Assembly (NCBI GenBank): GCA_021203915.1
Contig: JAJQAI010000304.1
Span: forward strand, 1-6,571
Length of the DNA stretch: 6,571 nt
Source of the DNA: Prevotella sp.
Lineage (GTDB): Bacteria; Bacteroidota; Bacteroidia; Bacteroidales; Bacteroidaceae
Direction: 5' to 3'
Under the pieces are notes generated by a model. The model worked only from the letters and a program-made list of their open reading frames with translations, was not told the DNA's origin and did not search any database. Position numbers and translations under genes: made by a program. Below are positions 1 through 4,929 of the stretch, piece after piece. Position 1 is the stretch's first letter. Every line of letters begins with the position of its first letter.

Positions 1-92
1 GTGCTATACGGCTTGGTCGGCTTAACTTCAATTTTTCCAGGCTTGCCACTCATGTGGTATTCAAGAGCGGCTTCTTTCGTAATTTTTACCAT
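1..92 (-). CDS. maeB: NADP-dependent malic enzyme, N-terminal fragment (gene runs off the left edge)
   Basis: Malic enzyme oxidatively decarboxylates malate to pyruvate with reduction of NADP in the cytoplasm. Only the first 30 codons lie in the window, starting with ATG at 92-90 on the minus strand. The peptide begins MVKITKEAALEYH and continues with KPGKIEVKPTKPYS. From memory this matches the highly conserved N-terminus of the long, MaeB-type malic enzymes of Bacteroidetes, where a GKPGKIEV-PTKPYST block precedes the catalytic domain. No catalytic residue is visible, so the call rests on this block alone. The start is well supported, because the family begins a few residues before the conserved block. 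There is no Shine-Dalgarno sequence, as usual for the phylum. A -7-like box lies about 57 bp upstream. The gene is divergent from the tetR-type gene. Confidence 0.82.
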   Translation of the reverse strand, partial: MVKITKEAALEYHMSGKPGKIEVKPTKPYS

Positions 93-148
93 AAGTCGTG
101 ATTTTGGTATATAATTTTAAAACGTTGTACTAAAGATTAAGTTACTTG

Positions 149-156
149 CAAATTTA
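149..156 (-). promoter_or_regulatory. Putative -7 box of the malic enzyme promoter
   Basis: Read on the minus strand this is TAAATTTG, a full match to the Bacteroidetes -7 consensus TAnnTTTG. It would place the transcription start near 143 and give a leader of about 50 nt. At the -33 position there is only a T-rich stretch, not a clean TTTG. In AT-rich DNA this 8-mer can arise by chance, so the call is moderate. Confidence 0.45.
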
Positions 157-221
157 ATGAATCTTTTTTGAAAAAATGTGTCAGTGAAGATTTTCTTTTT
201 TTAAAGTTCAAAAACTTTTTG

Positions 222-240
222 GAATTGAGAGAATCAATTC
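222..240. repeat. Inverted repeat GAATTG-N7-CAATTC, possible operator
   Basis: Two perfect 6-bp arms (222-227 and 235-240) flank a 7-nt spacer, AGAGAAT. The repeat lies between the two divergent promoters. Its size and dyad symmetry fit a dimeric helix-turn-helix regulator site. Nothing in the sequence shows which protein binds it, and such repeats are not rare in AT-rich DNA. Confidence 0.3.
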
Positions 241-302
241 TTTCCGAGAAAATTAATTAACCTTTAACCTTTAGGCAAAAAATATTCGTGGTATTAATAT
301 AC

Positions 303-315
303 TCTTTCTGAAAGA
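303..315. promoter_or_regulatory. Palindrome TCTTTC-T-GAAAGA just upstream of the tetR -7 box
   Basis: This perfect 13-bp palindrome ends 7 bp before the TAGCTTTG box at 323-330, so it lies between the expected -33 and -7 elements of the tetR promoter. A repressor bound here would block RNA polymerase. That is how many TetR-family proteins repress their own genes. Its role as the autoregulatory operator is an inference from position and symmetry. Confidence 0.35.
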
Positions 316-322
316 AAATATT

Positions 323-330
323 TAGCTTTG
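323..330 (+). promoter_or_regulatory. Putative -7 box of the tetR-type gene
   Basis: TAGCTTTG matches the Bacteroidetes -7 consensus TAnnTTTG exactly and lies 19 bp before the ATG at 350. The transcript would have a short leader of about 14 nt. No clear TTTG is present at the -33 spacing. Confidence 0.5.
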
Positions 331-349
331 CATCTATAATAATCTTCTT

Positions 350-979
350 ATGCGTAATCTAGACAACATAACAGCTTATAGGGAGAATCTAAAGAATAAG
401 ATTTTAGATACTTCCATGCTACTTTTCAAAGAAAAGGGTATAAGAGCTGTGAAGATGGATGATATCGCAAAAGAGATGGGAATTTCAAAGCGTACTCTAT
501 ATGAGATTTATGGCAAAAAGGAAGATCTCTTAACCGAATGTCTTCGTCACCATTCCGATAAGACGATTCAAAAGATTAGCGAATACTCTAAAAAAGAGAA
601 AAATCAAATGAAGATTATTACATTTGCCCTAAGTCTTAAATTAAAAGATCTCACCTCTACTAGTCATCAATATTTGAACGATATTAAAAAATATCCTAAG
701 ATTGTTGAGCTTATGCAGCAAGGAAGAAATCTTATTGCAGAAAAATCAGGAGATTTTGTTCAGAGTTGTATTGATCAAGGATATTTCCGCTCTGATGTTA
801 ATTACAAGATAGTTAATAGAATTGGTGATGCAGTGATGGACTACATGATGGATAATAAGATTTATCAAGAATACTCTTGGGCTGAAATTTTCGATACTTT
901 TATTCGAATTCACTTAAGTGGATTCTGCACTGAAAAGGGGCGTAAATACCTAAAAAGTATTGTTGACGAGCTCTCTTAA
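350..979 (+). CDS. TetR/AcrR-family transcriptional regulator
   Basis: This is a cytoplasmic DNA-binding repressor of 209 residues, a typical length for the family. The N-terminal TetR_N domain spans about residues 12-60. Helix 1 (NLKNKILDTSMLLFKEKG) is followed by the recognition region MDDIAKEMGISKRTLYEIYGKKEDL (residues 36-60), with the hallmark pattern -IAKE-GISK-TLY-Y---KEDL. The rest (about 70-205) is helical and diverged, as expected for the ligand-binding and dimerisation half, so the inducer cannot be read from it. The ATG at 350 is preferred because it lies just before helix 1 and just after a good -7 box. No Shine-Dalgarno sequence is present. The gene is divergent from malic enzyme and 108 bp upstream of a metallophosphoesterase. 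No efflux pump, a common TetR target, is in the window. Targets are unknown, and autoregulation is plausible given the palindrome at 303-315. Confidence 0.93.
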   Translation: MRNLDNITAYRENLKNKILDTSMLLFKEKGIRAVKMDDIAKEMGISKRTLYEIYGKKEDLLTECLRHHSDKTIQKISEYSKKEKNQMKIITFALSLKLKDLTSTSHQYLNDIKKYPKIVELMQQGRNLIAEKSGDFVQSCIDQGYFRSDVNYKIVNRIGDAVMDYMMDNKIYQEYSWAEIFDTFIRIHLSGFCTEKGRKYLKSIVDELS

Positions 980-1010
980 AGCTAGTAGGGGCAAAAGATT
1001 TTTTTTTAGC

Positions 1011-1028
1011 TTAAAGAATTTTCTTTAA
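1011..1028. repeat. 18-bp AT-rich palindrome TTAAAGAATTTTCTTTAA between tetR and phosphoesterase genes
   Basis: Two perfect 8-bp arms (1011-1018, 1021-1028) flank TT. A run of nine T lies immediately before it (999-1007), but no T-tract follows on the plus strand, so it is not a standard terminator for tetR. It could be a weak hairpin or a dyad binding site 60 bp before the next start codon. Its AAAGAA/TTCTTT half-sites loosely resemble the palindrome at 303-315. Confidence 0.35.
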
Positions 1029-1087
1029 TCTAAGATATCCTTAACTCAATATATACCAATAAAATACCATTATTTTTTTTAGATGTT

Positions 1088-1852
1088 ATGAAGTTTCAAA
1101 TTGCATCCGACTTACACCTAGAATTTTCAGAAAATAGCCAGTACTTAAAATACTATCCCATAAAGCCCGTAGGTGATGTTTTACTGCTTGCCGGAGATAT
1201 TGGTTATCTTGGCGATAATAACTATGTTAAGCATCCATTTTGGGATTGGGCTTCAAAAAACTTTTCCCAAGTGTTTTGTTGTATGGGCAATCATGAATTC
1301 TATAAATACTACGACGTAGCAACTCTTAAGGATGGCTACTCGATAGAGATACGCCCCAATGTTCATAGTTATTATAATGGCATTGTTAATTTAGGGGATA
1401 TAGACATCATCCTTTCAACACTATGGGCTAGGATTTCGCCTGAAGATGCATATGAAACTGAGCACTCAATTAGTGACTTTAGGCGTATACTTTATAATGG
1501 TGAAATTATGACTTACTCAAGCTTCAACCTCGAGCATGAACGTTGTCTAAACTTTATTAAGCAATCAGTTGAAAATAGCAAAGCTGCTCATAAAATCGTA
1601 GTCACACACCACGTTCCATCATTTAAGATGCAAAATCCAAGGTTCTCCTTTAGCAAAGCCAACGGAGCTTTTTTAGTGGAGCTATCAGATTATATTGAAA
1701 CAAGTGGCATTGATTATTGGATATTTGGCCATACGCATTTCAATAAGGACGAAATAATAGGTCAAACTCAATGCTTATCCAACCAATTAGGATATGTCTT
1801 TGCTTGCGAGCATGCAGATTTCATGCCCGACAAAACTTTTTCTATCGACTAG
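1088..1852 (+). CDS. Calcineurin-like metallophosphoesterase of unknown substrate
   Basis: This 254-residue soluble protein has no signal peptide or membrane segment. It shows the full set of metallophosphoesterase metal-site motifs in order: D-x-H (SDLH, D8 and H10), GD (AGDIG, D37), GNHE (residues 67-70), a histidine in THH (173-175) and GHTH (214-217). These ligands bind a dinuclear metal centre that hydrolyses phosphomono- or phosphodiesters. The set is complete, so the enzyme is probably active. The substrate (nucleotide, nucleic acid or phospholipid) cannot be told from sequence. The ATG at 1088 is chosen because the first metal motif begins only seven residues later. The ATG at 1083 is out of frame. 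The gene lies 108 bp after tetR on the same strand, so co-transcription is possible but not shown. No convincing terminator follows it. Confidence 0.92.
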   Translation: MKFQIASDLHLEFSENSQYLKYYPIKPVGDVLLLAGDIGYLGDNNYVKHPFWDWASKNFSQVFCCMGNHEFYKYYDVATLKDGYSIEIRPNVHSYYNGIVNLGDIDIILSTLWARISPEDAYETEHSISDFRRILYNGEIMTYSSFNLEHERCLNFIKQSVENSKAAHKIVVTHHVPSFKMQNPRFSFSKANGAFLVELSDYIETSGIDYWIFGHTHFNKDEIIGQTQCLSNQLGYVFACEHADFMPDKTFSID

Positions 1853-1932
1853 GTTTGCTGCATTTGATTTTTAGGACGTTATGCATTAATCTTCGCTTTT
1901 TTAGGCAAACACACCGCGTTATCTATGGCTAT

Positions 1933-2058
1933 CTAAGGTGGTTTACATAAGGCAAAGACAAACAAACCGAATCCTCTGCCCATTTCCATAAGGAAGTCCC
2001 TTATATGCGAGAGGATGGACGCCTCGAGGTCTTTTTCCAGAATTGTGAACGCGCGCGT
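1933..2058 (-). pseudogene. Relic of a DUF1016/YhcG-type PDDEXK nuclease gene
   Basis: The minus-strand frame reads 41 residues between a TGA (2061-2059) and a TAG (1935-1933) and has no start codon of its own upstream of the matching part. It contains LEKDLEASILSHIRDF directly followed by LMEMGRGF. This resembles, from memory, the block LE-ALI-HI--FLLELGKGF that precedes the nuclease core in DUF1016 (YhcG-like) proteins, where it is followed by F-ARQ. Here the next residues (GLFVFALCKPP) no longer match, and the PDDEXK catalytic residues are absent, so this is a fragment and not a functional gene. YhcG-like proteins are widespread accessory genes, often beside restriction or mobile loci. The alternative is a chance open stretch, but the run of about 24 matching residues makes that less likely. 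Confidence 0.55.
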
Positions 2059-2061
2059 TCA
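2046..2061. repeat. Perfect 16-bp CG-rich palindrome
   Basis: TGAACGCGCGCGTTCA is its own reverse complement. It extends to 24 bp (2042-2065), with one G/T mismatch pair and ATT/AAT ends. The CGCGCGCG core is striking in an AT-rich region. Neither strand has a T-tract after it, so it is not a canonical terminator. It overlaps the upstream edge of the nuclease relic. Confidence 0.8.
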
Positions 2062-2197
2062 TAATCTCTTCATCTAGGAAATATAGAAAAAATGCACTTC
2101 TATCTTGACATTTCACAAATTATACCATAAAACACCATTGCAACAAACAAATTCTACTTATATATAGCATTGATATTCAGTAGCTTAGGCTTGTTGG

Positions 2198-2218
2198 GAG
2201 GACTTAATATTCGTCCTC
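2198..2218 (-). terminator. Hairpin after the GH3 gene, possible transcript end
   Basis: GAGGAC (2198-2203) and GTCCTC (2213-2218) form a perfect 6-bp stem with a 9-nt AT-rich loop, about 24 bp beyond the GH3 stop codon. No U-tract follows on the minus strand, so termination may be weak or need another factor. The GAGG part can also pair with CCTC just before it (about 2215-2228), giving a shorter alternative stem. Confidence 0.35.
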
Positions 2219-2241
2219 GCTCGAGAGGAATAATTTTTATC

Positions 2242-4818
2242 CTATTTTGGTGCAAATACGCTTAACACCTTTAAGTCTTGATCCCGACTAGAGGTTCCTA
2301 CCATTAAATTGTATTTACCATTTAATGGGTGCATCGTATTAGTATCCCTATCCCACCATTCAAATGAAGAGGTGGGTAAGTCTATAGAAACAGTCTTCTT
2401 TTGGCCAGCATTTAATTCAACTCTAGAAAATCCGCGTAAACTTTTTATAGGACCATCCTCATCATCAATGTACTTAAGATATACCTGTATGACCTCTGCC
2501 CCATCTTTTTCACCCGTATTTGTTACATCAATACTAACCTTATGAAGTTTTTCATCCCAGCTAAGGTTATCTAGAGAAAATGTTGTGTAACTTAAACCAT
2601 AACCAAATGGATAAAGCGCTTCACCTTCAAAATATCGATAAGTTCTTCCCTTCATAGAATAATCTTCAAAGGGAGGTAGTTGGCTATCATTTTTATAGAA
2701 AGTAACTGGAAGTTTTCCTGCTGGGTTATAATCACCAAAAAGTACATCAGAGAGTGCAGCACCACCCTGTTCTCCCGGATACCATGCTTGAATGATGGCA
2801 TTGCAGATTTCATTTTCCCTTTCAAGAGCAACAGCACTACCACTACAATTAACTAAAACTATTTTCTTTCCGGCACTGCTTAAAGCTTCCAATAGCTCAC
2901 GTTGAACCTTTGGAAGTTCAATGCTTGTTCTATCTCCACCATCAAAACCCGGAGCATTAACCTTTGCTTCTTCACGTTCAAGCTCTGGAGTTATTCCACC
3001 AACAAATATTATAGTCTCCTTATCTGAAACACGCTGAAGTACTTCATCTATAGTTACGTCTTGATTTCTCGAGAGGTCAAAATTAAGTGTTGCTTCGTCA
3101 AGAAGTTGCATATAATCAAACTCAATTAAGTACTTTTTGCCTGCCTTTACTTTTAGGTTTTTCTTTTCCAATTTAAGTTCTTGAGCACGCCAACGATTAA
3201 CTATTGTATCGCCATTAACAATAAGCCTTACCCCATCATCGGTAGCAAATATTAGCTCTAGGGTTTCATCCCTTTCAGCTAAAAATTCTCCTTTAAATGA
3301 TGCTGTAAAATTGGTAAGATTAACCCCTGGGGCAAACACTGTATTACCACCATTATCAAATTTTAAAGCACATGTATAATTTTGTTGATAAACAGGCTCA
3401 CCCTCCATTGATGTATTATTCCAAAAACTTCCCTTCATGCCAAGACTTCCATCTGGGCTAGTAAGTCTATCAAATAAACTTACATTTTCAGTCATTGCTG
3501 TATAATCGCATCCTTTGATATATTTTACATCCTGGCCAAGTTTTTCCTTTATTCCCTCAATAGGGGTTACTGAGTGGGTTGGTTGACCATAATATATACC
3601 CCAAAGCATAACAGAGTCTGCTGCATTTGGACCCATAACAACAATATCATGGGCATCCTTATTTAAAGGCAAAATACCATCGTTTTTAAGAAGTACCATA
3701 TCCTCGCAAGCCATCTTAAAAGCAAGTGCTTTATGCTCTTTACAAGCAATTACACTCTCTGGGATTTGCGTCCACTCAACTTCGTCATCCCTATCAAAGT
3801 CTCCAAGTTCAAAACGACCTATTAGCAAACGAATAAGACTCTCGTTGATTTTTTCTTCTGAGATTTTACCTTGTTTTACAGCCTCTGTTAACTCTACAAA
3901 AGTTGAGCCACATTCAAGGTCTGTTCCACTAATAATAGCTTTAGCTACAGCTGAGGGAGCATCAGGAGAGACTCCATGTCTTCCTTCCATCCAAAAATCA
4001 CTTATGGCCCCGCAATCACTTACTACAAGACCTTGAAATCCCCACTCATCACGTAATATTTGTTGAAGCAGACGGTTACTACCACAGCAAGGTTCACCCT
4101 CAAAGCGTTGATAGGCGCACATAACTTCTTTGACACCGGCATTTACAACAAGCTCTTTAAAGGCAGGAAGGTATGTTTCCCAAAGGTCACGCGTTGGTAG
4201 ATTTTCAATATCAAATGTGTGGCGTATTTTCTCTGGACCACTATGGACTGCATAATGTTTTGCACAAGCAAAAAGTTTTCTATACTTACTATCCAAAGGT
4301 CCTTGAAGACCACGAACTACAGCACTACCCATATGAGCATTCATATAGGGGTCCTCGCCATAGGTTTCCTGTCCTCTACCCCAACGAGGGTCTCTAAATA
4401 TATTTATATTAGGTGTCCAAAACGATAGCCCCTGATATCTAAAAACGTTACCCTTTTTCCTTTGTAAGGTATTTTTAGCTCTTGCCTCATCACTAATGGC
4501 TGTATATATTTGTTCAAGTAATTCATCATCAAAGGATGCTGCCATGCCTATACATGATGGAAATACAGTACATTTTCCATTGCGCCCTACTCCATGAAGA
4601 GCCTCACTCCACCATATAAACTGCGGGATTCCGAGCCTTTCAATAGGTTTTGATATATCCATCATAAGGATAGCTTTCTCCTCAAGCGTTAAGCGTGAAG
4701 ATAAATCTTTAGCACGCTCATAAAATGAAAGACTAGAATCTTGGTATGGTAGTTTTTGTCCGTGGGCAGCAAATGCTACTAAAGAAAATAGCAATAAAAG
4801 CGATAATCCTTTTTTCAT
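2242..4818 (-). CDS. Secreted GH3 glycosidase with PA14 insertion, probable beta-xylosidase (or related beta-glycosidase/arabinosidase)
   Basis: The 858-residue protein begins with a signal peptide (MKKGLSLLLLFSLVAFAAHG, cleavage likely before Q21) and is probably periplasmic. The GH3 TIM-barrel domain spans about 40-345, with RDPRWGRGQETYGEDP (142-157), KHYAVHSGPE (187-196) and the nucleophile D268 in VVSDCGAI. The second domain (about 370-740) has EREEAKVNAPGFDGGDR (614-630), where the acid/base glutamate is expected. A PA14 module (about 455-585, with ATDDGVRLIVNG) is inserted into it. An Fn3-like domain closes the protein (about 755-845). SDCG after the nucleophile, instead of SDW, is common in GH3 beta-xylosidases, including Prevotella Xyl3 enzymes. 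That suggests removal of xylose from xylo-oligosaccharide ends, but specificity needs assay. All key regions are intact. The gene follows a pectate lyase on the same strand by 111 bp. Confidence 0.93.
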   Translation of the reverse strand: MKKGLSLLLLFSLVAFAAHGQKLPYQDSSLSFYERAKDLSSRLTLEEKAILMMDISKPIERLGIPQFIWWSEALHGVGRNGKCTVFPSCIGMAASFDDELLEQIYTAISDEARAKNTLQRKKGNVFRYQGLSFWTPNINIFRDPRWGRGQETYGEDPYMNAHMGSAVVRGLQGPLDSKYRKLFACAKHYAVHSGPEKIRHTFDIENLPTRDLWETYLPAFKELVVNAGVKEVMCAYQRFEGEPCCGSNRLLQQILRDEWGFQGLVVSDCGAISDFWMEGRHGVSPDAPSAVAKAIISGTDLECGSTFVELTEAVKQGKISEEKINESLIRLLIGRFELGDFDRDDEVEWTQIPESVIACKEHKALAFKMACEDMVLLKNDGILPLNKDAHDIVVMGPNAADSVMLWGIYYGQPTHSVTPIEGIKEKLGQDVKYIKGCDYTAMTENVSLFDRLTSPDGSLGMKGSFWNNTSMEGEPVYQQNYTCALKFDNGGNTVFAPGVNLTNFTASFKGEFLAERDETLELIFATDDGVRLIVNGDTIVNRWRAQELKLEKKNLKVKAGKKYLIEFDYMQLLDEATLNFDLSRNQDVTIDEVLQRVSDKETIIFVGGITPELEREEAKVNAPGFDGGDRTSIELPKVQRELLEALSSAGKKIVLVNCSGSAVALERENEICNAIIQAWYPGEQGGAALSDVLFGDYNPAGKLPVTFYKNDSQLPPFEDYSMKGRTYRYFEGEALYPFGYGLSYTTFSLDNLSWDEKLHKVSIDVTNTGEKDGAEVIQVYLKYIDDEDGPIKSLRGFSRVELNAGQKKTVSIDLPTSSFEWWDRDTNTMHPLNGKYNLMVGTSSRDQDLKVLSVFAPK

Positions 4819-4841
4819 GGGGTAACTTTATTTTAAAAAAA

Positions 4842-4910
4842 ATGATTGACAACATTTAAAAGGTACGCATTTTGGTTCACGCTCTCGCTTTTAGAATAGT
4901 TGTCAACCAT
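4842..4910 (-). repeat. Long intercistronic inverted repeat between pectate lyase and GH3 genes
   Basis: The arms ATGATTGACAAC (4842-4853) and GTTGTCAACCAT (4899-4910) are complementary at 11 of 12 positions. An inner pair, TAAAAG (4857-4862) and CTTTTA (4888-4893), stacks below them with a 3 x 5 internal loop and a 25-nt terminal loop. In the minus-strand transcript the one mismatch becomes a G-U pair, so all 12 outer pairs can form. In a plus-strand transcript it would be A-C. The structure fills most of the 111-bp spacer and ends 23 bp before the GH3 start codon. Possible roles are mRNA processing, stabilisation of the downstream segment, partial termination before the T-rich stretch that follows, or a small repetitive element. 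Confidence 0.7.
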
Positions 4911-4929
4911 AAAGTTTTTAGTTAACTTT

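Larger units (their letters stand above)
93..349. other. Divergent intergenic region between malic enzyme and tetR-type gene
   Basis: This 257-bp, very AT-rich spacer has no open frame that looks coding. It holds a -7-like box for each direction (149-156 minus, 323-330 plus). It also holds an inverted repeat GAATTG-N7-CAATTC at 222-240, a 13-bp palindrome TCTTTCTGAAAGA at 303-315, a small hairpin AAAGTT-CAAA-AACTTT at 203-218 and a tandem 7-mer AACCTTT at 259-272. The layout, with divergent promoters beside a repressor gene, is the usual place for TetR operators. Confidence 0.7.
1853..2241. other. Gap between convergent genes, with gene relic and palindromes but no intact gene
   Basis: The 389 bp between the phosphoesterase stop and the GH3 stop contain no complete gene I can support. 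They hold a decayed minus-strand coding fragment (1933-2058), a CG-rich palindrome (2046-2061) and a hairpin near the GH3 end (2198-2218). The part from 2066 to 2190 is AT-rich, and I see nothing definite in it. The relic section is visibly richer in G+C than the DNA around it. GTTTGC at 1853-1858 and GCAAAC at 1905-1910 form a 6-bp inverted repeat with a long loop, too weak to call a terminator. Confidence 0.75.

Noticed and set aside
979..1012. AAGCTA...TAGCTT stem after tetR as an intrinsic terminator
   Set aside because: The 6-bp AT-rich stem encloses the T-run inside its loop instead of being followed by it, which does not fit an intrinsic terminator.
1853..1910. GTTTGC / GCAAAC inverted repeat after the phosphoesterase gene as a terminator
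   Set aside because: Only 6 bp of stem with a loop of about 46 nt and no T-tract after it.
1971..2016. Nested hairpins ATCCTCT...AGAGGAT and ATAAGG-AAGTC-CCTTAT, considered as a structured RNA
   Set aside because: The stems lie inside the coding relic, with unequal unpaired sides and no promoter or terminator. Without conservation they are more likely chance complementarity.
1942..2061. Plus-strand open stretch (contains HFHKEVPYMREDGRLEVFFQ) ending at a TAA near 2064
   Set aside because: It is the antisense image of the minus-strand nuclease relic. It has no convincing start or known family pattern, while the minus frame gives a recognisable motif.
2309..2545. Plus-strand open frame of 78 codons within the GH3 gene
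   Set aside because: It lies antisense to conserved GH3 coding sequence, has no family features and no promoter. The same applies to the plus-strand frames at 3845-4036, 4173-4428 and 5662-5922 and to the minus-strand frame at 2652-2843.
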